From contig NZ_FRCQ01000033.1 in NCBI RefSeq assembly GCF_900142965.1, forward strand, positions 23,203-87,202: a stretch of DNA of 64,000 nt, written 5' to 3'. This DNA is from Rhizobacter sp. OV335. Its GTDB lineage: Bacteria > Pseudomonadota > Gammaproteobacteria > Burkholderiales > Burkholderiaceae_C. How positions within the stretch are numbered: position 1 is the first letter of the stretch; each line of letters begins with the position of its first letter. Both the position numbers and the translations under genes were made by a program. The notes under the pieces were generated by a model. That model saw only the letters and a program-made list of their open reading frames with translations. It did not search any database and was not told the origin of the DNA. Shown here in pieces: positions 1 to 8,536 of this stretch.

Positions 1-1
1 C

Positions 2-127
2 GATGTGCAGGTGGGCATCAACAACCTGGCGGACAAGCGCTACTACACGCGCAACGTCGACGGCAACCTCGGCCGCATGGTGGGCGCGCCGCGCACCACC
101 TACGTCCAGGCGCGCGTGGCGTTCTGA
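2..127 (+). CDS. TonB-dependent outer-membrane receptor, C-terminal end (partial)
   Basis: Only the last 41 codons are inside the window. They read as the final strands of a TonB-dependent receptor barrel: an INNLADKRYYTR segment, which is the typical penultimate motif of these receptors, and a C-terminal phenylalanine (VQARVAF) as expected for a BamA-recognised barrel. The stop overlaps the start of the next gene (TGATG), so the two are co-transcribed. With a PepSY membrane protein downstream, a ferric-siderophore or other metal-chelate substrate is likely; the substrate cannot be read from this fragment. Confidence 0.85.
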   Translation, partial: DVQVGINNLADKRYYTRNVDGNLGRMVGAPRTTYVQARVAF

Positions 128-1248
128 TGAGCGCCATCGCGCAAGCGCCGTCGCGACGCCAGGGGCTGCGCCGCGTGTGGCTGCGGCTGCACCGCTGGAT
201 GGGGCTCAGCGTCGGCTGGGTGCTGGCCATCGTCGGGCTGCTCGGCGCGGTGCTGGTGGTCGCGCAGCCGGTGGACCGCTGGGCGCATCCGAACCTGTTC
301 AAGGCAGACACCCAGGTCGAGGCAGCCGGCGGGACCGCGGTGGCGCTGGAGCCGATCCGGCAGCGCCTGGTCGCCGAGTTCGGCAGCGCCAGCGCGATGA
401 CCTTCCGCCCGCCGCGCACGTCTGACGAGACGCTGTGGGTGCTGGTGCGCGGCAAGCGCTGGGGCGGCACCGTCTACTTCGATCCCGTCACCGGCCGCGA
501 GCAGGGCCGGCGCGGCGACAGCGAAGGCTTCGTCGGCTTCACGTTCAAGCTGCACAGCTCGCTGCTGCTGCAGGACACCGGCAAGGCGATGCTCGCGTGC
601 GGCGCGCTGGCCTACCTGCTGATGCTGGTGACCGGCGTGGTGCTGTGGTGGCCGCGGCGCTGGCCGCCGTCGTGGCGCGTCGAGCTGCGCCAGGGCGTGC
701 TGCGCGGGCTGTTCGACCTGCACCGCACCGGCGGCGTGATCATGGGGCTGGTGATCGCGGTGTCGGTGGCGAGCGGCGCCTACATGGCGTGGCGGCCACT
801 CGGCGAGTTCGTCACCTTCCTGGCCGGCGGCACGTTCATGCGCCCACCGGCCCTGCCGAAAGAGGCGAAGGACGCGCCGGGCGGATCGCCCGTCACCGTC
901 GACGAGCTGGCCGCGCAGGCGCAGCGGCAGTTCCCTGCGGACCCGATCGGCTACATCCAGTTGCCCGGCCCGGACCGCCCGGTGCGCGTGCGCATGCGGC
1001 TGCCCGACGATCCGCATCCGAACGGGTTGACTTCCGTCTGGCTGCACCCGCGCACCGGTGAAGTCCTGTCGGTGCAACGCTGGAGTGAATTGGATCCGGG
1101 CGGCCGCGCGGTGGCCTGGGTCTACCCGCTGCACGTCGGCGAGCTCGGCGGCCTGCCGCAGCAGGTGCTGACCTTCTTCAGCGGCCTGGCACTCGGCGGC
1201 CTCGGGCTGACCGGCGTGTGGCTGTGGTGGCGACGCCGGCCGGCCTGA
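127..1248 (+). CDS. PepSY-associated transmembrane protein (siderophore-uptake type)
   Basis: 373 residues. The N-terminus has the family hallmark LHRWMGL followed by a membrane helix (about residues 25-45), a periplasmic PepSY-like stretch, two further helices near 155-178 and 200-222, a second PepSY-like region, and a last helix ending in WLWWRRRPA. This architecture is that of PepSY_TM proteins (PiuB/FsrB-like), inner-membrane proteins that sit next to TonB-dependent siderophore receptors and are thought to reduce or release iron from the chelate. The start codon overlaps the receptor stop by one base, implying coupling. Function in iron uptake is inferred from family and neighbour. Confidence 0.85.
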   Translation: MSAIAQAPSRRQGLRRVWLRLHRWMGLSVGWVLAIVGLLGAVLVVAQPVDRWAHPNLFKADTQVEAAGGTAVALEPIRQRLVAEFGSASAMTFRPPRTSDETLWVLVRGKRWGGTVYFDPVTGREQGRRGDSEGFVGFTFKLHSSLLLQDTGKAMLACGALAYLLMLVTGVVLWWPRRWPPSWRVELRQGVLRGLFDLHRTGGVIMGLVIAVSVASGAYMAWRPLGEFVTFLAGGTFMRPPALPKEAKDAPGGSPVTVDELAAQAQRQFPADPIGYIQLPGPDRPVRVRMRLPDDPHPNGLTSVWLHPRTGEVLSVQRWSELDPGGRAVAWVYPLHVGELGGLPQQVLTFFSGLALGGLGLTGVWLWWRRRPA

Positions 1249-1277
1249 GCAAAACGGGGCAGGACTGAGCCCACCCT

Positions 1278-1455
1278 CGTTCGGGCTGAGCTTGTCGAAG
1301 CCCCGGTCCGATGCGAGCAGGCCCTTCGACAGGCTCAGGGCGAACGGGGCATTGCCGTTCGGGCTGAGCTTGTCGAAGCCCCCCCGAGCGTCGGACACAA
1401 CCCTTCGACGGACGGGCCCTCGACAAGCTCGGTCCCTGCTCAGGGCGAACGGGTT
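1278..1455. repeat. Cluster of REP-like 23-bp palindromic units
   Basis: Several copies of one unit occur in alternating orientation: 1278-1300 and 1356-1378 in one orientation (CTGAGCTTGTCGAAG core), 1324-1346 in the other (CTTCGACAGGCTCAGGG core), and a degenerate copy at about 1403-1451 carrying a short internal insertion. The same unit forms a perfect inverted pair at 49476-49543. The cluster fills the gap between two convergent genes and may act as a bidirectional transcript end. The last copy also supplies the stop codon of the SDR gene. Confidence 0.85.
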
Positions 1456-2258
1456 TGTGCGGTCGTAGTCAGCCGCGCGGCCGGCTTGCGGCTCGACAGG
1501 AAGGGCCCGAGCGCCGCACGCGCCGCCTCGAACGACTGCCAGACCGCCAGGTCCGGCAACGCCGGGATCGTCACCACCTCGCCCTGGTCGAACGCGACCA
1601 GCGAGGCATCGACCATGTCCTCGGCCGACATCACGATCTCGCTCGGCAGGTGCTCGACCGGCAGCCCCGCCAACGCCCAGAAATCGGTGCGCGTCGCGCC
1701 CGGCAGCACGGCCTGCACCCGCACGCCCTTCGCGCCGATCTCGTGCTGCAGCGCCTCGGTGAAATTCAGCACGTAGGCCTTGGTGCCGCCGTAGGCGCCG
1801 TTCAGCAGCGCCGGCGCGACCGCCGCGATCGACGAGATGTTGATGATCGCGCCCAGTCCGCGCTTCACCAGCCGCGGCGCCACCGCGCGCGCGAGCCGCG
1901 TCAGCGCGACGACGTTCAGCTGGATCATCTCGTCGAGCCGGTCCGGCGACGAATCGACGATCGGCGCGGCGACGTTGAAGCCGGCGTTGTTGACCAACAC
2001 CCCGATGCCGTCGTCCGACTGCAGGCGCTCGGCGATGCGCTGCTGGTCCTGCGGCTTCGTCAGGTCGGCCACCAGCACCTCGGTGCGGCGGCCGGTCTGC
2101 GCGGTGATGCGCGCGGCCAGGGCCTGCAGCCGTTCGCCGTTGCGGGCAACCAGCACCAGGTCGTGGCCACGCCGGGCCAGGCGGTCGGCGTAGACCGCAC
2201 CGATGCCGGAGGAGGCGCCGGTGATCAACGCGGTGCCGAGAGGATTCGTGGAGCTCAT
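1440..2258 (-). CDS. SDR family NAD(P)-dependent oxidoreductase
   Basis: 272 residues, normal for a classical short-chain dehydrogenase. Visible motifs are the glycine-rich TGASSGIG near residues 13-20, NNAG near residue 90, the catalytic Ser in NISSIA and the catalytic YGGTK (Tyr-x-x-x-Lys). An Arg just after the dinucleotide region (VARN) suggests NADP(H) preference. It is divergent from an AraC-type regulator 111 bp away, which probably controls it. The last residues (QTRSP, stop) are encoded by a REP-like repeat, so the natural C-terminus may have been altered by repeat insertion. Substrate unknown. Confidence 0.9.
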   Translation of the reverse strand: MSSTNPLGTALITGASSGIGAVYADRLARRGHDLVLVARNGERLQALAARITAQTGRRTEVLVADLTKPQDQQRIAERLQSDDGIGVLVNNAGFNVAAPIVDSSPDRLDEMIQLNVVALTRLARAVAPRLVKRGLGAIINISSIAAVAPALLNGAYGGTKAYVLNFTEALQHEIGAKGVRVQAVLPGATRTDFWALAGLPVEHLPSEIVMSAEDMVDASLVAFDQGEVVTIPALPDLAVWQSFEAARAALGPFLSSRKPAARLTTTAQTRSP

Positions 2259-2369
2259 GTCGATGTCCTTCAGGAACGCCGTGCCAGGCGGAAGTGCGGC
2301 ACGCGGCGATTGACAGCTCGAAGCTTGCGCCGTATCGTTTTGACTCATAAGTCCTGGAAGCCTCGTTTC

Positions 2370-3350
2370 GTGCCATCTTCCAAAAACGCCCCCGTCCGCC
2401 GCATCGGCGTGATCGTCTTCCCCGGCTTCCAGATCCTCGACCTCGCGCCGATCGCCGCCTTCGAGCTCGCGAACCTGTACGCCGGGCGGGTGGTGTACGA
2501 GGTCGAGCTGCTGTCCGAGCACGGTGGGCTGGTGCGCAGCTCGTCGGGGGCCACGGTCGATTCGAAGCCGTTCAGTGCGGTGCGCTACGACACGCTGGTC
2601 GCCACCGGCGCGCTCGACGTCGCACCGACCACCGAGGGCCTGTGCCGCTTCCTCGCGCGCAGCCTGAAGCGCGTGCGGCGCATCACCAGCATCTGCAGCG
2701 GCGCATTCATCCTGGCCGAGGCCGGGCTGCTCGATGGCCGCCGCGCCACCACGCACTGGAACTTCGCGCAGGCGCTGCAGAACCGCTTCCCGCGCATCAC
2801 GGTGCAGCCCGACCGCATCTACGTCAACGACGGCCCGATCTGGACCTCCGCCGGCATGACGGCCGGCATCGACCTGGTGCTCGCGCTGATCGAGGAAGAC
2901 CTCGACGCCGAATGCACCCTCTTCATCGCGAAGAAGCTGGTCGTCTACCACCGCCGCATCGGCGGGCAGACGCAGTTCTCGGCGCTGCTCGAGCTCGCGC
3001 CCGACTCCGACCGCATCCAGAAGACGCTGACCCATGCGCGCGCAAACCTGCGCGACGAGCTGTCGGTCGACGAACTCGCCGAGGTCGCGCACCTGAGCCC
3101 GCGCCAGTTCAGCCGCGCGTTCAAGGCCGAGACGGGGCAGTCGCCGGCGCGCGCGATCGAGCAGCTGCGCGTGGAAGCGGCCCGCGCGCTGATCGACACC
3201 GGGCAGCTCTCGCTGGTGGTGATCGCGCGCGACACCGGCTTCGGCGACCCCGAGCGCATGCGGCGCGCGTTCATTCGGGCCTTCGGGCAGCCGCCGCAAG
3301 GCATCCGTCGCAGTACACGTGAGCTACAACGCGAGCAACAACGCGCCTGA
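2370..3350 (+). CDS. GlxA family AraC-type transcriptional regulator
   Basis: 326 residues from a GTG start chosen because GGAAG lies 9 bases upstream (2356-2360); a TTG at 2340 is the alternative. The N-terminal half is a DJ-1/PfpI-like domain (IGVIVFPGFQILDLAP at about 12-27, with Cys109 in the SICSGAF elbow, which is the nucleophile position in enzymatic relatives). The C-terminal 100 residues are an AraC helix-turn-helix pair (DELAEVAHLSPRQFSRAFKA and a second helix pair). Proteins of this build regulate adjacent metabolic genes; the divergent SDR gene is the obvious target. The effector is unknown. Confidence 0.88.
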   Translation: MPSSKNAPVRRIGVIVFPGFQILDLAPIAAFELANLYAGRVVYEVELLSEHGGLVRSSSGATVDSKPFSAVRYDTLVATGALDVAPTTEGLCRFLARSLKRVRRITSICSGAFILAEAGLLDGRRATTHWNFAQALQNRFPRITVQPDRIYVNDGPIWTSAGMTAGIDLVLALIEEDLDAECTLFIAKKLVVYHRRIGGQTQFSALLELAPDSDRIQKTLTHARANLRDELSVDELAEVAHLSPRQFSRAFKAETGQSPARAIEQLRVEAARALIDTGQLSLVVIARDTGFGDPERMRRAFIRAFGQPPQGIRRSTRELQREQQRA

Positions 3351-3473
3351 TTTGTCACGCAGGCGCACACAGCAGCGCCATTCGTCTGGACATCGACGGT
3401 GCGTTCTGCATCGTTCCTGCAGAACTGTTCGATAGCGTGTCCGCTTCCGGTATGAACACGAAGGCGGACGGGC

Positions 3474-4208
3474 ATGAGCGACGAGATGGAGACCCAGTTG
3501 ATGCGCTGGCCGCTGCGGCTGCTGCTGCAAGGGCTGGACGCACGCGACGAGAACGCGGTGCGCCACTTCCTGGCGCGCGCCACCCGCCAGCTGAAGCACG
3601 AGTGGCAGGTGGTGCATGACGGGGATGCCGAGGTCGTGCTGGTCGCGGGCCTCGAGGTCGACACGGTGCGCGGCATGCTGGAGCCGCCGCTGATGACGCT
3701 GCACCTGGTGCCCGCTGCGCAGGATTCGCGCGCACTGGCCTGGCGCACCGGCCGCGCACCCGGCAGCGTGCTGAGCAGCCCGCTGCAGTTCGACGCGCTG
3801 GTCGAAGCCCTCGAATGCGCCGAGCACTGCGCCACCGGCGAGGTCCCGGCCTCGTTCACGCAACTGTCGGCCGGCTGCCGCTTCCGGCTGCGCCGCTGGC
3901 CGCCCGCCGGGCTGCTGTGGGACGACGCCGAGAACCTGCGCCTCGCCAGCTTCCTGCTGACGCGCTCGCTCGACCTCGAGAAGCTGATGCGGCTCAGCAA
4001 TGTCGCCGCCGACAAGTGCGTCGCCTTCATCACGCGGATGGCCGCCGCGAACCTGCTGCACCTCGAACCCGGCGGCCCGATCATCGAGCCCTTGTCACCC
4101 TCGCCCATGCCACCCGTGCGCAGCGATGCCTCGTCGCGCCGCCCCACCCGCGCCCCGACCGGCCTGCTGCACGCGTTGCGCCGGCGCCTGGGGCTGGCGA
4201 GCCGCTGA
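3474..4208 (+). CDS. Hypothetical protein, possible winged-helix segment
   Basis: 244 residues, not recognised. It is soluble and Leu/Ala/Arg rich. Residues about 155-205 (ENLRLASFLLTRSLDLEKL, then MRLSNVAADKCVAFITRMAAANLLHLEP) look like a short helical DNA- or protein-binding module of winged-helix type, followed by a Pro/Ser/Arg-rich basic tail. The following gene starts 12 bases after its stop, so the two form an operon. No catalytic motif is visible. The winged-helix idea is an impression from helix pattern only. Confidence 0.7.
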   Translation: MSDEMETQLMRWPLRLLLQGLDARDENAVRHFLARATRQLKHEWQVVHDGDAEVVLVAGLEVDTVRGMLEPPLMTLHLVPAAQDSRALAWRTGRAPGSVLSSPLQFDALVEALECAEHCATGEVPASFTQLSAGCRFRLRRWPPAGLLWDDAENLRLASFLLTRSLDLEKLMRLSNVAADKCVAFITRMAAANLLHLEPGGPIIEPLSPSPMPPVRSDASSRRPTRAPTGLLHALRRRLGLASR

Positions 4209-4220
4209 ACGGAGTCGCCC

Positions 4221-4682
4221 ATGCCGCACTCGGGGTTTCCGGACATCGCCTTCCACACCACCGGCTCCGAGGCGCCGCAGCCGCCGCGCGATCCGGTCGC
4301 GGTCGCGCTGGCGGGGCTGTGCCGCCAGGCCGGCGTCGAAGGCTGCACGCTCGTCGAGGCCTCGAGCGGGGCCGTGCACTCCACCAGCGGCAGCACGCGC
4401 GGCAGCGGCAGCGTGTGGGAAGCCGCCACCGACTACTGGCGCCTGTATCACCGGCAGCAACGGCATTTCGTGCCATGGGGCTGCCTGCGCGCGGCGGTGT
4501 TCGTGCATGACAGAGGCGCGATCGGCGTGCTGCCGTGCTGCGACGAGCCGCCGCTGGTGGTGGTCGTCAGCGCCCGCGCCGACGGCGTCGACTGGGAAGA
4601 GTGCGAGCGCCTGACGCGTGCGCTCGGCGCCGCGCTGCGCTCGCTGCTCGACCGGCCGCTGATCGAGATCGCCACCGCCTGA
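4221..4682 (+). CDS. Hypothetical protein, roadblock/LC7-like size and layout
   Basis: 153 residues, not firmly recognised. The pattern is a small alpha/beta domain: a helix (VAVALAGLCRQAGVEGC), strand pairs (CTLVEASSGAVH, AAVFVHDRGAIGVLP, LVVVVSARADG) and a C-terminal helix (LTRALGAALRSLL). That order resembles roadblock/LC7 regulators of small GTPases, which often pair with proteins like the upstream gene, but there is no decisive motif. It is the second gene of a two-gene unit; the GTG/ATG spacing to the previous stop is 12 bases. Confidence 0.65.
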   Translation: MPHSGFPDIAFHTTGSEAPQPPRDPVAVALAGLCRQAGVEGCTLVEASSGAVHSTSGSTRGSGSVWEAATDYWRLYHRQQRHFVPWGCLRAAVFVHDRGAIGVLPCCDEPPLVVVVSARADGVDWEECERLTRALGAALRSLLDRPLIEIATA

Positions 4683-4797
4683 GCGGCCTGCCGGGGGCTC
4701 ATCCGACCCCTATCCATCGTGATTTCGCGTGATGTCCATACGCCAACATGATGCATCAATACCAATTGATGCCACCTCTCGCAAGCATTGCAAGCGG

Positions 4798-4813
4798 GTG
4801 AAACCGCTTCCAC
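4798..4813. promoter_or_regulatory. Imperfect palindrome resembling a LacI-family operator
   Basis: GTGAAACCGCTTCCAC matches a two-fold symmetric site at six of eight pairs around a central CG, the layout of LacI/GalR-type operators that control carbohydrate genes. It lies 94 bp upstream of the secreted glucanase gene. A perfect 10-bp palindrome, TGATGCATCA, is at 4749-4758. No LacI-type gene is in the window, so this is a weak call. Confidence 0.25.
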
Positions 4814-4906
4814 TTCGGAGCAGACCGGCCTCCTACCATCCGACGGACTTCAGCCCCGGCGACCCCTGCGTCCCGGGCCCGCGAAGCCCCACAAGGAGGA
4901 CGACCC

Positions 4907-7900
4907 ATGTTTCCGTTTCGAAGCAGCAAGCTCTGCCTGGCGTTGATCGTCGGCGCCGGCTTCACGCAGCTCGGCCACGCCGCCGACCTGGCCGCCGGCC
5001 GCTACACCGTTCGCTCGTCGTTCAGCGGCCTGTGCCTGGCGGTCGACGGCGGATCGACCGCCGAAGGCGCGAACGTCGTGCAATCGACCTGCGACACCTC
5101 GCCGGCGCGCCAGTTCGACCTGCAACGCGACAGCCAGGGCTACTACCGGCTGGTGAACGTGAACAGCGGCAAGGTCGTCGACGTGCAGGACATCTCGACC
5201 GCCAACGGCGCCAATGTCCACCAGTGGACCTGGCTGAACGGCGACAACCAGCGCGTCGCGCTGCAGGACCTGGGCGGCGGCAAGTACTACGTGCGCTTCA
5301 AGCACAGCAACAAGTGCATGGACGTCGGCAACTCGAGCCGCGCGTCGGGCGGCAACATCGGCCAGTGGGAGTGCAACGACGGCGAGACCGAGAAGTGGAG
5401 CTTCGTGCCGGTGGCCGGCGCGCCCGCTCCGGCCCCTGCGCCCGCCCCGGCACCGACGCCAGCCCCCGCGCCGTCGTCGCGCTACAGCGTGCGCTCCAAT
5501 TTCAGCGGCCTGTGCCTGGCCGTCGCCGGTGACTCGACCATCAGCGGCGCCGACATCGTGCAGATGGCCTGCAACAGCTCGCTCGGACGGCTGTTCGACC
5601 TGGTGCGCGACACCGAGGGCTATTACCACCTGACCAATGCCAACAGCGGCAAGGTCATCGATGTGCAGGACGTGTCGACCGCCGATGGTGCGAACGTGCA
5701 CCAGTGGCAGTACGGCGGCGGCGACAACCAGCGCTTCACGCTCGACAACCTCGGCGGCGGCCTGGTGAACGTGCGCTTCAAGCACAGCAGCAAGTGCCTG
5801 GACGTCGGCAACTTCAGCAAGGCCGAAGGCGGCCACATCGGCCAGTGGAGCTGCAACGGCGGCGAGACCGAGAAGTGGACGCTGGTCGCGGCCGCTCCGG
5901 CGCCGTCTCCTGCCCCGGCCCCGGCACCCGCGCCTGCGCCCGCTCCGGCACCGGCTCCCACGCCAGCACCGGCACCGGCCCCCGCTCCCGCACCGGCCCC
6001 TGCACCCGCACCCGCACCCGCACCCGCACCCGCACCCGCACCGAGCCCGGCACCTGCGCCGGCGCCTGCGCCCGCTCCGGCACCCGCGCCTGCACCGGCC
6101 CCTGCGCCCGCTCCGGCACCCGCGCCTGCACCGGCCCCGGCTCCGGCACCCGCTCCGGTCCCCGGCCGCGGCGCCAACGTGCCCTGGGTCGAGTACCAGG
6201 CTGAAGACGGCAGCACCAACGCCCAGATCATCGGCCCGAGCCGCCAGAAGTGGGACGCGAACCACATCGAGGCCGAGGCCATCGGCCGCAAGGCGGTGCG
6301 CCTGAACAAGACCGGCGACTACGTGTCGTTCCAGACCACGAAGGCCGGCAACGGCGTCGTCGTGCGCTACTCGATCCCCGACGCCCCCGGCGGCGGCGGC
6401 ATCGACAGCACGCTCGGCCTGTACGTGAACGGCGTGCGCGTGAAGACGCTGCCGCTGACCTCGCGCTACAGCTGGTCGTACCAGGGCGGGCTGATCGGCG
6501 ACCCGATCGTCGACAAGCCGGCCGGCCAGCCGCACACCTTCTTCGACGAGGTGCGCACGCTGCTGACCGACAGCATCCCGGCCGGCGCGACGGTGATGCT
6601 GCGCCGCGATGCGCAGGACACCGCCGCGTTCTACGTGATCGACCTGGTCGACATCGAGCCGGTGCCCACCGCGCTGACGATGCCGGCGGGCTTCACGTCG
6701 GTCACGCAGTTCGGCATCCAGCCGAACGACGGCAAGGACCACGCCGACGACGTGCTGCGCGCGATGCGCTCGACCAGCAAGCTGTGGTTCCCGCCGGGCG
6801 ACTACCTGCTGCAGAAGATCTCCGGCGGCAACGTCGGGCTCGACAACCCGGGCATCGAAGTGCGCGGCGCGGGCATGTGGTACACGAACCTGAAGGGTCC
6901 GAAGTCGCTGTTCTTCTGCTACGGCGCCAGCGCGAAATGCGTGTTCGGCGATTTCTCGATCCTCGGTGAATCCAAGGCCCGCGCCGAGGAATCCGAAGGC
7001 GTGCAGAAGGCCTTCGCCGGCCCGATGGGCGCCAACAGCCTGATCGAGAACGTCTGGATCGAGCACGTGGTCGGTGCGATCTGGGTCGGCAACGATCCCC
7101 CGTACCAGACGCAGGCGACGCAGAACCTGACGATCCGCAACTGCCGCATCCGCAACACCTATGCGGACGGGATCAACCTGGACAACGGCACGTCGAACTC
7201 GGTGGTCGAGAACTGCCACCTGCGCAACACCGGCGACGACGCGCTGGTGGTGTGGTCGATCAAGTGGACCGACTGGGTCAAGGACAAGACCTACCAGCTG
7301 GGCGAGAACTTCATCAGCCCGGAAGGCAGGAACGCGCCCGACCAGGGCCAGGGCGTCAACAACGTGTTCCGCAACAACACGGTGCAGATGCCGTGGCGCG
7401 CCAACTGCTTCGCGGCGTATGGCGGTGCGAACAACGTGTTCAAGGACAGCGTCTGCGAAGACGTGCTGACCTACCCGGGCATCCTGATCGACAACGAGTT
7501 CAGCTCCTACCCGTTCGGCCCGGCGACCACGACCTTCAGCAACATCTCGCTGATCCGTGCGGGCGGCCCGATGTTCCTCGAGAACACGGCCACCCCGTGG
7601 CAGCACGGCGCGCTGAAGTTCTACATGCGCGAAGGCGACGTGAACAACATCCTGGTGGAGAACGTCGACATCATCGACCCGACCTACTCCGGCATCGAGT
7701 TCCGCGGCTTCGGCTCGGCCTTCGTGCCGCCGGGCGAGAAGTTCCACCCGGACCTGCTGCGCGACGCTGACAACGCGAAGTTCAGCAACGTGAAGCTGAA
7801 GAACATCAAGATCACCAACCCGGGCAAGTACGGCATCGAGGTCATCGACAACGGTGGCCGCGGTGCGGTGAACTTCGACGGCGTGGTCGTGACGAACCCG

Positions 7901-7975
7901 GCGCTGGGCGGCCTGAAGCAGGACACCGCGCCGAGCAGCTTCTTCATCCGCGGGACCGGCAACTCGGGCTGGTAA
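4907..7975 (+). CDS. Secreted ricin-lectin / GH87-like alpha-1,3-glucanase (mycodextranase-type)
   Basis: 1022 residues with a strong ribosome site (AAGGAGG at 4893-4899). Signal peptide ends at about residue 25 (GHA-AD). Two ricin-type beta-trefoil lectin domains with QxW-type repeats follow (about 28-170 and 192-325), joined by Ala-Pro linkers; the second linker (about 329-417) is almost purely Ala-Pro. Then comes a carbohydrate-binding beta-sandwich (about 425-590) and a right-handed beta-helix domain to the end. The helix holds ADGIN and NTGDDALVVW: Asp754, Asp777 and Asp778, the same 23-residue spacing I recall for the catalytic Asp triad of GH87 alpha-1,3-glucanases. Likely an extracellular enzyme attacking alpha-1,3-glucan, such as fungal wall or biofilm polymer. 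Stands alone. Confidence 0.85.
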   Translation: MFPFRSSKLCLALIVGAGFTQLGHAADLAAGRYTVRSSFSGLCLAVDGGSTAEGANVVQSTCDTSPARQFDLQRDSQGYYRLVNVNSGKVVDVQDISTANGANVHQWTWLNGDNQRVALQDLGGGKYYVRFKHSNKCMDVGNSSRASGGNIGQWECNDGETEKWSFVPVAGAPAPAPAPAPAPTPAPAPSSRYSVRSNFSGLCLAVAGDSTISGADIVQMACNSSLGRLFDLVRDTEGYYHLTNANSGKVIDVQDVSTADGANVHQWQYGGGDNQRFTLDNLGGGLVNVRFKHSSKCLDVGNFSKAEGGHIGQWSCNGGETEKWTLVAAAPAPSPAPAPAPAPAPAPAPAPTPAPAPAPAPAPAPAPAPAPAPAPAPAPSPAPAPAPAPAPAPAPAPAPAPAPAPAPAPAPAPAPAPVPGRGANVPWVEYQAEDGSTNAQIIGPSRQKWDANHIEAEAIGRKAVRLNKTGDYVSFQTTKAGNGVVVRYSIPDAPGGGGIDSTLGLYVNGVRVKTLPLTSRYSWSYQGGLIGDPIVDKPAGQPHTFFDEVRTLLTDSIPAGATVMLRRDAQDTAAFYVIDLVDIEPVPTALTMPAGFTSVTQFGIQPNDGKDHADDVLRAMRSTSKLWFPPGDYLLQKISGGNVGLDNPGIEVRGAGMWYTNLKGPKSLFFCYGASAKCVFGDFSILGESKARAEESEGVQKAFAGPMGANSLIENVWIEHVVGAIWVGNDPPYQTQATQNLTIRNCRIRNTYADGINLDNGTSNSVVENCHLRNTGDDALVVWSIKWTDWVKDKTYQLGENFISPEGRNAPDQGQGVNNVFRNNTVQMPWRANCFAAYGGANNVFKDSVCEDVLTYPGILIDNEFSSYPFGPATTTFSNISLIRAGGPMFLENTATPWQHGALKFYMREGDVNNILVENVDIIDPTYSGIEFRGFGSAFVPPGEKFHPDLLRDADNAKFSNVKLKNIKITNPGKYGIEVIDNGGRGAVNFDGVVVTNPALGGLKQDTAPSSFFIRGTGNSGW

Positions 7976-7994
7976 GACAAGTCTTGCGCCTGCC

Positions 7995-8030
7995 AGGGCC
8001 CGGTGTCGCGCTGCGATGCCGGGCCTTTTT
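7995..8030 (+). terminator. Rho-independent terminator
   Basis: Seven-base-pair GC stem (GGCCCGG at 7997-8003 with CCGGGCC at 8019-8025) followed directly by TTTTT at 8026-8030, 20 bases after the glucanase stop. It separates this gene from the convergent small membrane protein gene. Confidence 0.85.
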
Positions 8031-8038
8031 CCTTGTGG

Positions 8039-8455
8039 CTAGCGTTCAGTCCACTTGGCGCGCTCCGCCTTCGTATAGAGCGCACGCATGCCGGGGCTGA
8101 GGAAGATGTAGCCGACCAGGATCGACTGGTAGACGGCAACCGCCGCGCTGACCATGGCGCCGGGGGGATTGGACGTCCACATCGACGCCACCGCACGCAC
8201 GGAGACGATGACACCCAGGATGAGCAGCCCACCCAGGTAGCGGGACGCTGCCTGGCCGCCTTGCACGGTTCGCCAGGCGGCAATGCCAACGATGACCAGG
8301 AAGATGGCGCTGAAGATGCTCCCGCCAAAAACGGCAGATGCGGCACTCACCAGCAAGTAAGCGCCGAGCAGAACGATGAAGGCTCTCGGCGCCCGCGCGA
8401 CCGCTGGCGCCTCAAGGTTGGAGGATGGGGGCGCGTACGGATTCCTGTCAGACAT
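8039..8455 (-). CDS. Small integral membrane protein of the NPYAPP family
   Basis: 138 residues. Starts SDRNPYAPPSSNLEAP, the N-terminal signature of a widespread family of uncharacterised proteobacterial membrane proteins, followed by three to four hydrophobic helices (about 25-45, 48-65, 75-95 and 105-122). GAGGAG precedes the ATG by a proper distance, which fixes the start. It is divergent from the chromate transporter gene. Function unknown. Confidence 0.8.
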   Translation of the reverse strand: MSDRNPYAPPSSNLEAPAVARAPRAFIVLLGAYLLVSAASAVFGGSIFSAIFLVIVGIAAWRTVQGGQAASRYLGGLLILGVIVSVRAVASMWTSNPPGAMVSAAVAVYQSILVGYIFLSPGMRALYTKAERAKWTER

Positions 8456-8536
8456 GTTCACTCCTCTTCGTTGTTGATGTGCGGCCTCGTGGCCGATCTC
8501 CTCGCGGAGCGCGGATGGTAGCCGCGGGCCCGTACG

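Noticed and set aside
5890..6165. Ala/Pro repeat region as a separate tandem-repeat locus or antisense Ala-Gly protein
   Set aside because: It is in frame within the glucanase and is a typical interdomain linker; the opposite frame is only its shadow.
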